Below, piece by piece: positions 8,412 through 16,826 of a stretch of 64,000 nucleotides of DNA. Source of the stretch: Streptomyces sp. NBC_00224 (GTDB lineage: Bacteria; Actinomycetota; Actinomycetes; Streptomycetales; Streptomycetaceae). The notes beneath the pieces are model-generated. The model saw nothing but the letters and a program-made list of their open reading frames with translations, was not told the origin of the DNA and made no database searches. The position numbers and the translations under genes were made by a program. Position 1 is the first letter of the stretch; the number at the start of each line of letters is the position of its first letter. The stretch spans positions 6,797,501 through 6,861,500 of the forward strand of contig NZ_CP108106.1 in NCBI RefSeq assembly GCF_041435195.1, read 5' to 3'.

Positions 8412-9255
8412 AGCCGTCAGTCCCTCCGGCCCCCGGCTCCCGCCGTACGAACGCCGCCCCCGCGTCCCGCAGCCGGGCGTGCAGTCGGCGGAACACCTCT
8501 GCCGACCGCTCGCCCGGCCAGTCGGGCGGCAGCAGGGCGGCGGACAGGCCCGGGTCCGCGTACGGCAGGCGGCGCCAGGAGTCCAGGGCGAGCAGATAGT
8601 CCCGGTAGGCCTCCTCGGGCGGCACTTCGGACGACGTGTGCGCACGCGTCTCCCAGGCCCGCAGCGCGGGCTCGTGCAGCCCCAGGAACTCGTCGTGCTG
8701 CTTGGCGATCGCCGCCAGGTCCCACCACCGGGCGACCGCCTCGGCCGTCGGTGCGAAGCCCAGGTGCTCGCCCCGGAACAGGTCGACGTACGGGGCGAGT
8801 TGGAGCCGTTCCAGGGTGTGCCGGGTCTCGTCGTACAGCCGCGCCGGGGCGATCCACACACCGGGCGCCGCCGTGCCGAAGCCGAGCCCCGCCAGCCGGG
8901 AGCGCAGCACATGGCGCTTGTTGCGCTCCGACTCGGGGACCGAGAAGACGGCCAGCACCCAGCCGTCACGCGCGCGTGGCCGCGCGTGCGGGTAGATGCG
9001 GCGGTCGCCGTCGTCGAGCAGCTGGCGCGCGTCGGCGGACAGGGCGTACCCGGCGGCGCCGCTCGCGGTGCGCTCGGGCACCAGGAGCCCGCGCCGTTTG
9101 AGCCGGGAGACCGACGACCGTACGGACGGGGCGTCCACGCCCACGGCGGCGAGCAGGCGGATCAGCTCGGCGACCGCGAGGGAGCCGGCCGTCTCGCGCC
9201 CGTACGCGCCGTAGAGGGTGACGATCAGGGATCGGGGTGTGTGCTGCTCGGCCAC
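8410..9255 (-). CDS. PaaX-family transcriptional regulator
   Basis: A 281-residue regulator with the PaaX three-part layout: an N-terminal winged helix (VDAPSVRSSVSRLKRRGLLVPE at about 39-60), a central domain (WVLAVFSVPESERNKRHVLR) and a C-terminal domain (near DYLLALDSWRRLPYADP). PaaX of E. coli represses phenylacetate degradation and responds to phenylacetyl-CoA. By analogy this protein would sense an aryl-CoA made by the ligase encoded immediately upstream, whose stop codon is 4 bp from this start. The shared dyads at 3115 and 10922 are its likely operators, giving autoregulation through the ligase promoter. Confidence 0.88.
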   Translation of the reverse strand: MAEQHTPRSLIVTLYGAYGRETAGSLAVAELIRLLAAVGVDAPSVRSSVSRLKRRGLLVPERTASGAAGYALSADARQLLDDGDRRIYPHARPRARDGWVLAVFSVPESERNKRHVLRSRLAGLGFGTAAPGVWIAPARLYDETRHTLERLQLAPYVDLFRGEHLGFAPTAEAVARWWDLAAIAKQHDEFLGLHEPALRAWETRAHTSSEVPPEEAYRDYLLALDSWRRLPYADPGLSAALLPPDWPGERSAEVFRRLHARLRDAGAAFVRREPGAGGTDG

Positions 9256-9259
9256 GTGA

Positions 9260-10879
9260 TCACTCTAGGGCCCGCAGCCGGAAGCGCTGCAGCTTGCCGG
9301 TCGGTGTCCGGGGGAGGGCGTCCAGGAAGACGACCTCGCGCGGGCACTTGTAGGGGGCGAGTTCGGCTTTCACGTGGTCGCGCAGCAGCCCGGCCGTGGC
9401 CTCGCCGCCCACCACCCCGTCGCGCAGTACGCAGTACGCCACTACCACCTGCCCGCGTGCCTCGTCGGGGCGGCCGATCACGGCTGTCTCCACCACGTCG
9501 GGGTGGCGCATGAGCGCGTCCTCCACCTCCGGGCCCGCGATGTTGTACCCGGCCGAGATGATCATGTCGTCGGCGCGTGCGACATAGCGGAAGTAGCCGT
9601 CGGGCTCGCGCACATAGGTGTCGCCGGTGAGGTTCCACCCTCCTTTGACGTACTCCGACTGGCGGGGGTCGGCCAGATAGCGGCAGCCGACCGGTCCGCG
9701 CACCGCGAGCAGACCCGGCTTGCCGTCAACCACCGGTTGACCCGAGGCGTCGACCACGCGCGCGTGCCAGCCGGGCACCGGCTTCCCGGTGGCGCCCGGT
9801 CTGATCTCGTCGTCCGCCGCCGAGATGAAGATGTGCAGCAGCTCGGTGGCGCCGATGCCGTTGATGATGCGCAGCCCGGTGCGCTCGTGCCAGGCGCGCC
9901 AGGTCGAGGCGGGCAGGTTCTCCCCGGCCGACACACAGCGCCGCAGCGCCCCCACGTCGTACCCGTCGAGCTCGTCCAGCATCGCCCGGTAGGCGGTCGG
10001 CGCGGTGAACAGGACGGAGACCTGGTGCCGGGCGAGCGCGGGCAGCAGCTGCTTGGGACCCGACTGTTCGAGCAGTAGCGAGGAGGCGCCCGCCCGCATC
10101 GGGAAGATGACCAGGCCGCCCAGGCCGAAGGTGAAGCCGAGCGGCGGGCTGCCCGCGAAGACGTCGTCGGGCCGGGGGCGCAGGACGTGATGGGCGAAGG
10201 TGTCCGCGATGGCCAGCACGTCCCGGTGGAAGTGCATACAGCCCTTGGGGCGGCCGGTGGTGCCCGAGGTGAACGCGATCAGTGCGACGTCGTCCGCCGC
10301 CGTCGCCACGGCCGTGAACGGCCCCCGGGCCGTGGGCGCGTCGGCGAGGCGCAGCAGGTCGTCGGCCGTACTACCCCCGTAGGGGGTGATGCGAAGGCCC
10401 GGTACGGCGGCCTTCTCCAGGTCCTGAAGCGACCGCGCGTCGCACAGGGCGTGTCCGATCCGGCCGAGTTCGCAGATGGTGGCCAGCTCGTTCGCCCGCT
10501 GCTGGGCGAGGACGGTGACGGCCACCGCGCCCGCCTTCATCACCGCCAGCCAGCACGCGGCCAGCCACGGTGTGGTCGGCCCGCGCAGCAGCACCCGGTT
10601 GCCGGGGACCACACCGAGCTCGGTGGTGAGGGCGTGGGCGATCCGGTCGACCCGGGCGCGCAGCTCGCCGTACGTCCAAGGGGCGCCCTCCGGCGTGTGG
10701 AAGACCGGCCGGTCCGCGCCGAACCGTTCGATCGTGCGGTCCAGGAGCTCGGCACCGCAGTTGAGCCGCTCGGGATAGTGCAGCTCGGGGAGGTCGAAGA
10801 CCAGTTCCGGCCACTGATCGGCGGGCGGCAGATGGTCGCGGGAAAACGTGTCGGCATGCGCTGAGGTCTTCAGCTCCAT
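9260..10879 (-). CDS. Aryl-CoA ligase, benzoate/2-aminobenzoate type
   Basis: An ANL-superfamily AMP-forming ligase of 539 residues that activates an aromatic acid to its CoA thioester. Motifs in order are the P-loop FTSGTTGRPKGC, IGATELLHIF (A5-type), GDTY, RADDMI at the hinge, and PRTPTGKLQR with the catalytic lysine near the C-terminus. The IGATELLHIFIS stretch resembles benzoate-CoA and 2-aminobenzoate-CoA ligases. It is the first gene of an operon with the PaaX regulator and is divergent from the acyl-CoA dehydrogenase. Its product would feed the two-domain hydroxylase-reductase at 4018. Confidence 0.85.
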   Translation of the reverse strand: MELKTSAHADTFSRDHLPPADQWPELVFDLPELHYPERLNCGAELLDRTIERFGADRPVFHTPEGAPWTYGELRARVDRIAHALTTELGVVPGNRVLLRGPTTPWLAACWLAVMKAGAVAVTVLAQQRANELATICELGRIGHALCDARSLQDLEKAAVPGLRITPYGGSTADDLLRLADAPTARGPFTAVATAADDVALIAFTSGTTGRPKGCMHFHRDVLAIADTFAHHVLRPRPDDVFAGSPPLGFTFGLGGLVIFPMRAGASSLLLEQSGPKQLLPALARHQVSVLFTAPTAYRAMLDELDGYDVGALRRCVSAGENLPASTWRAWHERTGLRIINGIGATELLHIFISAADDEIRPGATGKPVPGWHARVVDASGQPVVDGKPGLLAVRGPVGCRYLADPRQSEYVKGGWNLTGDTYVREPDGYFRYVARADDMIISAGYNIAGPEVEDALMRHPDVVETAVIGRPDEARGQVVVAYCVLRDGVVGGEATAGLLRDHVKAELAPYKCPREVVFLDALPRTPTGKLQRFRLRALE

Positions 10880-10921
10880 ACGGGATCGCCCCCTTGTCGC
10901 ATCTGGAGCGTATCGTTTGGA

Positions 10922-10933
10922 TGACGACAGTCA
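10922..10933. promoter_or_regulatory. Candidate PaaX-family operator, copy 2
   Basis: An exact second copy of TGACGACAGTCA, in the 166-bp divergent intergenic region between the aryl-CoA ligase and acyl-CoA dehydrogenase genes. Longer flanking arms TATCG/CGATA surround it. It is placed to control both divergent transcripts. Confidence 0.55.
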
Positions 10934-11045
10934 ACGGTTCGCGATAAGAGTCGCTCGGTGTGAACACAGGCGTGAAAACAAGAGTCGGTCGACCGGAACA
11001 CGGCGGGGACACAGCGAGACTGGACGCGAGACGAGAGGGACCGCC

Positions 11046-12155
11046 ATGCCCGCATTCGCGCTGGAGCCGGAGCAGCAGGAGTGGTGCGCATGGCTGCGCA
11101 CCACCGCCGAGGAGCGGCTGCGGCCCCTTGCGGACAAGGGTGACCCGGGGCGCGTGAACCGGCCACTCGTCGCCGCCCTCGGCGAGCTCGGGCTCCTGGA
11201 GCGGCTGTTCGCCTCGGGCGCCCTCGACCTCTGTCTGATGCGCGAGTCGCTGGCGTACGCGTGCACCGAGGCGGAGACCGCGCTCGCCCTCCAGGGGCTC
11301 GGCGCCCACCCGGTCGCCGCGCACGGCAGCGAAGCGCAGCGGGCCCGCTGGCTGCCCGAGGTCACCGCGGGGCGGGCCGTCGCCGCCTTCGCGCTGAGCG
11401 AGCCCGACGCCGGCTCCGACGCGGCCGCCCTCGCCCTCAAGGCCGAGCCGGACGGCGGCGGTTGGCGGCTGAGCGGCGAGAAGTGCTGGATCTCCAACGC
11501 CCCCGAGGCCGACTTCTGCACCGTGTTCGCCCGGACCACCGAGGGGGCGGGGGCGCGGGGTGTGACCGCCTTCCTGGTCCCCGCCGACCGGTCCGGGCTG
11601 AGCGGCGCCGCCCTTGACATGCTCTCCCCGCATCCGGTCGGGACGCTCGTCTTCGACGGGGTGCGCGTCGGCGCGGACGACGTCCTGGGGGAGCCCGACC
11701 GGGGCTTTCGCGTCGCCATGGGCACGTTGAACCTGTTCCGGCCGAGCGTCGGCGCGTTCGCGGTCGGCATGGCGCAGGCGGCGCTGGACGCGACCGTCGC
11801 CCACACCGCGTGCCGCACCGCGTTCGGCGGCCCGCTCAAGGACCTCCAGGCGGTCGCCCACCAGGTCGCGGAGATGGCGACCCGCACGGAGGCGGCGCGC
11901 CTGCTGGTGTACGGGGCGGCCGCCGCGTACGACAGGGGGGCGCCGCAGGTCCCCAAGTACTCGGCGATGGCCAAGCTGCTCGCCACGGAGACCGCGCAGT
12001 ACGTGGTGGACGCGGCCGTCCAACTGCACGGCGCGCGGGCGCTGCTCCGGGGCCATCTGCTCGAACACCTCTACCGCGAGGTGCGCGCGCCCCGGATCTA
12101 CGAGGGCGCGACCGAGGTGCAGCGCACGATCATCGCGAAGGAGCTGTACCGATGA
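11046..12155 (+). CDS. Acyl-CoA dehydrogenase
   Basis: An FAD-dependent acyl-CoA dehydrogenase of 369 residues. Visible elements are the flavin-contacting FALSEPDAGSDAA and WISNAPEAD segments, and the C-terminal YEGATEVQRTIIAKELYR containing the usual catalytic glutamate. ATG at 11046 is chosen because a GAGAGGGA ribosome site precedes it and the upstream frame crosses the divergent promoter. It overlaps the RidA gene by 4 bp (ATGA). Pathway context suggests oxidation of a cyclic acyl-CoA formed after ring hydroxylation and reduction. Confidence 0.88.
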   Translation: MPAFALEPEQQEWCAWLRTTAEERLRPLADKGDPGRVNRPLVAALGELGLLERLFASGALDLCLMRESLAYACTEAETALALQGLGAHPVAAHGSEAQRARWLPEVTAGRAVAAFALSEPDAGSDAAALALKAEPDGGGWRLSGEKCWISNAPEADFCTVFARTTEGAGARGVTAFLVPADRSGLSGAALDMLSPHPVGTLVFDGVRVGADDVLGEPDRGFRVAMGTLNLFRPSVGAFAVGMAQAALDATVAHTACRTAFGGPLKDLQAVAHQVAEMATRTEAARLLVYGAAAAYDRGAPQVPKYSAMAKLLATETAQYVVDAAVQLHGARALLRGHLLEHLYREVRAPRIYEGATEVQRTIIAKELYR

Positions 12156-12550
12156 GCCTCCACCGGGTGAACCCCGCCGAACTCTCCCCGGCCACCGGCT
12201 TCAGCCACGCCGTCGTCGCCACGGGCGGGCGGCTGGTGTTCCTCGCGGGCCAGACCGCGCTCGACGCGGACGGCAAGGTGGTGGGCGAGACGCTGCCCGA
12301 ACAGTTCCGGACCGCTCTCACCAACCTCCTCGCCGCGCTCGCCGCCGCCGGAGGCACCCCGGCCGACCTGGCCCGGGTCACCGTGTACACCACGGACGTC
12401 GCGGACTACCGCGCGAGGGCCCATGAACTCGGCCTCATCTGGCGCCGCCTGGCCGGGCGCGACTACCCGGCGATGGCGGTGATCGGCGTCGTGCGGCTGT
12501 GGGACGAGCAGGCGCGGGTGGAGCTGGACGGGTTCGCGGTGCTGGACTGA
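12152..12550 (+). CDS. RidA/YjgF/UK114-family enamine/imine deaminase
   Basis: A 132-residue protein of the RidA family, which hydrolyses reactive enamine or imine intermediates to ketones and ammonia. The conserved active-site arginine appears as R115 in AVIGVVRLWDEQ. Translational coupling to the acyl-CoA dehydrogenase (ATGA overlap) implies a pathway-specific job. An amino-substituted cyclic CoA ester from anthranilate would be a fitting substrate, by inference. This supports 2-aminobenzoate rather than salicylate as the pathway substrate. Confidence 0.87.
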   Translation: MSLHRVNPAELSPATGFSHAVVATGGRLVFLAGQTALDADGKVVGETLPEQFRTALTNLLAALAAAGGTPADLARVTVYTTDVADYRARAHELGLIWRRLAGRDYPAMAVIGVVRLWDEQARVELDGFAVLD

Positions 12551-12618
12551 CGGCCATCGGCTGACCACATCGGCGTCACCCTGAGGTGACGGGCGGGGAA
12601 ATAGGGGCTGCACAAGGC

Positions 12619-12647
12619 TTGTCAGTGCCATTTCACATTACTATGTT
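12619..12647 (+). promoter_or_regulatory. Candidate HrdB-type promoter of the collagenase gene
   Basis: TTGTCA, 17 bp, TATGTT, in an AT-rich patch of the 278-bp gap between the RidA gene and the collagenase start. It implies a leader of about 175 nt. Nothing else was recognised in this gap. Confidence 0.5.
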
Positions 12648-12828
12648 ACAGGTCACACGGACGGCTCGTCAGATCCCCAAGTGCCTTGCGGAACAGGGCG
12701 ATTCACCCCCTTTTCGGGGCGGCCTCGTCATGCCTCGGCACACCGCACCACCTGACAGCCGCAGCCGCAGCACACGCATCCCGCACCGCCGCGCCACCCC
12801 CAACTCACCTCCCACACAGGAGACTTCG

Positions 12829-15186
12829 GTGTCCAAGCTCAGATCCGCGCGCAAGCCGCTGCTCGCCGCCGCCGTCGCGGCGACCCTGCTCGTCACCGCC
12901 GGGCAGGCCGCACAGGCCGCGCAGGCCCCGCACCCCGCCAAGGCCGACGCCTCGCGCGCGCTCCCCGCCACCTTCGGTGCGCGGCCCGCCCCGGCCGCCG
13001 CCAAGGGGGCGAACCCCTTCGACGAGGTGGACCGCCTCGCCAAGCCGATCAAGCAGACGGCCCGTCAGCTGCCCGCCCCCGGCGGCCAGCAGGACGGGCG
13101 CATAGCCGGGCCGCAGACCCGTGCGGTCGTCCCGGCCGCCCACTCCGCGCTGCGCGCCGCCGGGGTCCCCTGCACCCTCGACGGCATCACCGGTCTGAGC
13201 CCGCAGGGGCTCGCCGACTTCCTCACGGACCCGGCCGTCACCGCCGACGGCTGTCTGCGCGGGCTCGTCTGGACCTGGGACGCGCGCCTCGCGCCGGTCA
13301 TGTCCGACGCGCATGTGCAGGCCGTCGCCCACCGCGCCACCAGCCTCGCCGCGTCCCACGACGGCAAGAACAGCAGCCATCTGCTCGAACTGTTCACCTA
13401 CCTCCACGCGGTCGCGTACCAGGACTACGGGCGCGACGAGATAGACGTCACCGACCAGCCCACGGTCGACGCGACGCGCGAGGCCGTCGCCGCCCTCGGC
13501 TCCGCCGCGCACACCTTCGACGTCACCCCGCAGAACGCCCAGACCCTGCGCGAGGCGCTGTACGCGGCGAGCGCGCCGGGGCTTCGCCAGCACCAACTCC
13601 CCCTGATCAAGCGGGTCCTGGCGACCATGGCGCCGGGCACCCCGACCGCTGCCAGCACGGACTGGGCCGGTGCCGCGCTCGCCGCGCTCTCCGTCAACTA
13701 CCTCGGCGTCTACCCGGGCAACAAGGACACCGCGTTCCAGGCCGCCGCGGCCGCCGACCCCGCCTACCGCGCCGCCTTCCGCGCCTTCTCCGGCTACACC
13801 CACCTCAAGGGCACGGCCAACGCCTGGGTGGTCCGCGACGCGATGTCGGAGTACGGCCGCTTCGGCCAGATCGACGCCGTCAAGAGCCAGATCGTCCCCG
13901 ACCTCGGTGCCCTGCTGCCGACCACGCAGACGAACTTCGGCAAGATGAGCGCACCCTGGTTCTCGCTCGCGAGCTGGCTCAACGTCTACAACCAGTGCGC
14001 CACGTACAACGTGTGCAAGGACCAGATCGAGAAGCAGATCTTCACCCACACGTACAAGTACGACAACGGCGCCATCGAGGTCCGCACCGCTCTCGACCAG
14101 GCCACCGTGGACCAGCTGTACTACGCGAGCAAGCAGGTGAAGTCGCAGTTCTTCCGGGTGCTCGGCACCGACAAGCCGCTCGCGGGCGACACCAACAGCA
14201 CCCTGCACATCCACCTGTACGCCTCGCGCTCCGACTACGAGGTCTACCAGCCGTTCCTCACCGGCTACTCCACCAGCAACGGTGGGATGTACATCGAGGA
14301 GGGCGCGACCTTCTACACCTACCAGCGCAGGGTTCCGCAGGACTCCTCGCTCACCTTGGAAGAGCTCTTCCGGCACGAGTACACGCACTACCTCAACGGC
14401 CGCTGGGCGGTGCCCGGGACGTTCGGGAAGGGCGCCTGGTACACCGGCGACCGCACCACCGCCATGGACGAGGGGACCGCCGAGTTCTTCGACGGCGGCA
14501 CCCGGGACGACGGCATCGCCGTGCGCAAGTCGCTGGTCAAGGGCGTCATCAACGACACGGCGGGCGGCGGCCCGCGCATGAGCGTCGACCGGCTGCTGCA
14601 CGCCACCTACGACGGCGACGGCTTCCGCTTCTACAACTACGCGGGAACGTTCTTCGAGTTCCTGTGGAACGAGCGGCCCTCGCTGCTGCGGGAGATGTAC
14701 GGGTACCTGCGCGCGGACGACCCGGCGGGCTTCGACGCCTGGCGCAACCGCATGGGCCGGGACGCGGGCCTGCAGGCCGCGTACAACGCGTTCCTGGACG
14801 CGCAGATAGCCAAGGTGGACACGCTGTACGTGCCCGACACCAAGTACACCCCCAACGCGAAGTTGAAGTACTCGGCCCTGTCGGGTGTGCGCACCGCGTT
14901 CGCCAAGTCCACCTACAGCCAGCCGGACTGCGTCGAGAACGGCGACCCGGGCAAGCGCCGCTTCACCTGCACCGGGAAGATCACCGCGAACCTGGCCGAC
15001 GCGAACGACCCGGACCAGGTCTTCGAGGACATGTCCGAGACCGTCGACTACTTCCTCCTCGACCGGGCGGAAGAGGGCGGCAACAACCTCGCCGACATGA
15101 ACTGTTCCTTCGGAACAGTGGACATCTGGTCCACCAAGAAGGCCGGCACCTCCAGTTACTCCTGTGAGGGCCCGCTGCGCAGCTGA
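12829..15186 (+). CDS. Secreted M9-family microbial collagenase
   Basis: A 785-residue extracellular zinc peptidase that cleaves collagen-like substrates. It has a Sec signal peptide (KLRSARKPLLAAAVAATLLV, then AxA sites around residues 25-30), an M9 N-terminal activator region, and a peptidase domain with HEYTH at 516-520 and a downstream DEGTAE segment (548-552) supplying the third zinc ligand. The C-terminal stretch with paired cysteines may be a small accessory domain. GTG at 12829 follows AGGAGA at 12819. Immediately downstream is a hydroxyproline catabolic cluster, a sensible partner because collagen is the main source of 4-hydroxyproline. Confidence 0.92.
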   Translation: MSKLRSARKPLLAAAVAATLLVTAGQAAQAAQAPHPAKADASRALPATFGARPAPAAAKGANPFDEVDRLAKPIKQTARQLPAPGGQQDGRIAGPQTRAVVPAAHSALRAAGVPCTLDGITGLSPQGLADFLTDPAVTADGCLRGLVWTWDARLAPVMSDAHVQAVAHRATSLAASHDGKNSSHLLELFTYLHAVAYQDYGRDEIDVTDQPTVDATREAVAALGSAAHTFDVTPQNAQTLREALYAASAPGLRQHQLPLIKRVLATMAPGTPTAASTDWAGAALAALSVNYLGVYPGNKDTAFQAAAAADPAYRAAFRAFSGYTHLKGTANAWVVRDAMSEYGRFGQIDAVKSQIVPDLGALLPTTQTNFGKMSAPWFSLASWLNVYNQCATYNVCKDQIEKQIFTHTYKYDNGAIEVRTALDQATVDQLYYASKQVKSQFFRVLGTDKPLAGDTNSTLHIHLYASRSDYEVYQPFLTGYSTSNGGMYIEEGATFYTYQRRVPQDSSLTLEELFRHEYTHYLNGRWAVPGTFGKGAWYTGDRTTAMDEGTAEFFDGGTRDDGIAVRKSLVKGVINDTAGGGPRMSVDRLLHATYDGDGFRFYNYAGTFFEFLWNERPSLLREMYGYLRADDPAGFDAWRNRMGRDAGLQAAYNAFLDAQIAKVDTLYVPDTKYTPNAKLKYSALSGVRTAFAKSTYSQPDCVENGDPGKRRFTCTGKITANLADANDPDQVFEDMSETVDYFLLDRAEEGGNNLADMNCSFGTVDIWSTKKAGTSSYSCEGPLRS

Positions 15187-15200
15187 CGTCCCACCCTCTT

Positions 15201-15232
15201 GGGGCCGGGGCGACTCCGACCGCTCCGGCCCC
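15201..15232. terminator. Terminator-like hairpin after the collagenase gene
   Basis: GGGGCCGG pairs with CCGGCCCC across a 16-nt loop, 15 bp after the collagenase stop codon. Confidence 0.5.
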
Positions 15233-15251
15233 TTGGTCCTCCTAGAAGAAT

Positions 15252-15263
15252 GTGACATATTAC
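15252..15263 (+). promoter_or_regulatory. GTGACATATTAC element 1 (candidate GntR operator)
   Basis: One of three GTGACATNNTAC elements in the hydroxyproline cluster. It ends 1 bp before the first GTG of the FAD oxidoreductase gene. The others are at 18295-18306 (reverse orientation) and 21223-21234. The GntR-type regulator encoded at the end of the cluster is the inferred binder. Confidence 0.6.
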
Positions 15264-15264
15264 T

Positions 15265-16455
15265 GTGGTGCCCAAGAGACACCCCCTGGACGCCGTGATC
15301 GTCGGCGCCGGAGTAGTCGGTGCGGCCTGCGCGTACTACGCGGGGCGCTCCGGACTCCGCGTCGCGGTGGTCGACCGCGGTCCCGTCGCGGGCGGCACCA
15401 CGGGTGCGGGGGAAGGCAATCTGCTCGTCTCCGACAAGGAGGCGGGCCCCGAGCTCGACCTCGCGCTGCTGTCCACCCGACTCTGGCGCGACCTCGCTCA
15501 CGTCCTCCCACCGGAGATCGAGTACGAGCCCAAGGGCGGTCTCGTCGTGGCGCCCGACGAGGCCGCCCTCACGGCGCTGCGCGCGTTCGCCGAGGAGCAG
15601 CGCAAGGCCGGTGTGCAGGCGCGCGAGATCACCCCGGACCGGCTGTACGACCTGGAGCCCCACCTGGCCCCGGGCCTGGCGGGCGGCTTCCTCTACCCGC
15701 AGGACGCCCAGGTCCAGCCCGCCCAGGCGGCGGCGCAACTCCTGCGCGCGGCACGCCAGTTCGGCGCCGAGATCCACCTCGGGCAGGAGGCCGAGGAGGT
15801 CCTCACCGGGCCGGGCGGCCGCATCCGGGGCGTGCGCACCCCGCAGGGCGACCTGTTCGCCCCGGCCGTCGTCAACGCCGCCGGGACCTGGGGCGGCGAG
15901 GTCGCGGCCCTCGCCGGCACCGCGCTGCCGGTGCTGCCCCGCCGCGGCTTCGTCCTGGTCACCGAGCCGCTGCCGCGCCTGGTGCGGCACAAGGTGTACG
16001 CCGCCGACTACATCGCGGACGTCGCCAGCGGCTCGGCCGCGCTGCAGTCCTCCGCGGTGGTCGAGGGCACCGCCGCGGGCCCGGTCCTGATCGGCGCGAC
16101 ACGCGAGCGGGTGGGCTTCGAACGCGCCCTGTCCACCGAGGCGCTGCGCCGCCTCGCCGCCCAGGCCGCCGCCCTGTTCCCGGTCCTCGCGGGCGTCCGC
16201 GCGATCCGTACCTACCACGGCTTCCGCCCCTACCTCCCCGACCATCTGCCCGCGATCGGCCCCGACCCCCGGGTCCCGGGCCTGCTGCACGCGTGTGGTC
16301 ACGAGGGCGCGGGCATCGGCCTCGCACCGGCCACCGGCCTGCTGATCGCCTCGGCGCTGCGGGGCGAGCGAACCGCCCTTGACCTCCGACCGTTCAGGCC
16401 CGACCGTTTCGCGACGGGGAAGTACGCGGGCGAGCACGAGCGGGGAGTCGGCTGA
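15265..16455 (+). CDS. D-amino-acid-oxidase-family FAD dehydrogenase subunit (D-hydroxyproline dehydrogenase)
   Basis: A 396-residue FAD protein of the DAO family (GAGVVG at 14-19, then a TTGAGEGNLL flavin loop, and a C-terminal HACGHEGAGIGLAPATG motif). Together with the following ferredoxin-like and HcnB-like subunits it matches the three-subunit D-hydroxyproline dehydrogenase known from Pseudomonas aeruginosa, which oxidises cis-4-hydroxy-D-proline to pyrroline-4-hydroxy-2-carboxylate. The start is unsettled: the two consecutive GTG codons at 15265 and 15268 lie directly after the operator-like element with no room for a ribosome site, so either the message is leaderless or translation begins at a later codon such as GTG 15295. 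Confidence 0.82.
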   Translation: MVPKRHPLDAVIVGAGVVGAACAYYAGRSGLRVAVVDRGPVAGGTTGAGEGNLLVSDKEAGPELDLALLSTRLWRDLAHVLPPEIEYEPKGGLVVAPDEAALTALRAFAEEQRKAGVQAREITPDRLYDLEPHLAPGLAGGFLYPQDAQVQPAQAAAQLLRAARQFGAEIHLGQEAEEVLTGPGGRIRGVRTPQGDLFAPAVVNAAGTWGGEVAALAGTALPVLPRRGFVLVTEPLPRLVRHKVYAADYIADVASGSAALQSSAVVEGTAAGPVLIGATRERVGFERALSTEALRRLAAQAAALFPVLAGVRAIRTYHGFRPYLPDHLPAIGPDPRVPGLLHACGHEGAGIGLAPATGLLIASALRGERTALDLRPFRPDRFATGKYAGEHERGVG

Positions 16456-16826
16456 TGGCGAAGGTGTACGAACCGGAGGGCGGCTCCGAAGCGAACCGCC
16501 CCTCCCCGCGGGGTGCCTCCTCGCCCGCCGCCCTCGTCCGGGCGGCGCCCGACCCCGCGTTCACCGTCACCTTCGACGGCCGGACGCTCACCGCCCTGCC
16601 CGGACAGAGCATCGCCGCCGTGTTCTGGGCCGCCGGGATCCTCTCCTGGCGCACCACGCGCGCGGGGGGCGAGCCGCGTGGCGCGTTCTGCGGGATCGGC
16701 TCCTGCTACGACTGCCTCGCCACCGTCAACGGCCGCCCCAACCAGCGCGCCTGCCTCGTCGCGGCCCGCCCCGGCGACGTGATCACCACCCAGGAGGGCA
16801 CGGGCCATGCCGACCTCGCCGTCTGA
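16455..16826 (+). CDS. [2Fe-2S] ferredoxin-like subunit (HcnA-like)
   Basis: A 123-residue small iron-sulfur subunit. Cysteines C79, C84, C87 and C100 form the plant-type ferredoxin pattern (CGIGSCYDC, then RAC). It overlaps the preceding stop codon by one base (TGATG) and the next gene by 20 bp, so all three dehydrogenase subunits are translationally coupled. It is expected to carry electrons between the flavin subunits. The first 30 residues look disordered. Confidence 0.85.
   Translation: MAKVYEPEGGSEANRPSPRGASSPAALVRAAPDPAFTVTFDGRTLTALPGQSIAAVFWAAGILSWRTTRAGGEPRGAFCGIGSCYDCLATVNGRPNQRACLVAARPGDVITTQEGTGHADLAV

Noticed and set aside
12805..16437. A 1210-codon open frame on the minus strand
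   Set aside because: It is antisense to the collagenase and the FAD dehydrogenase. Its Gly/Val/Arg-rich composition is the usual complement of high-GC coding DNA, with no domain, no ribosome site and no break at gene boundaries.
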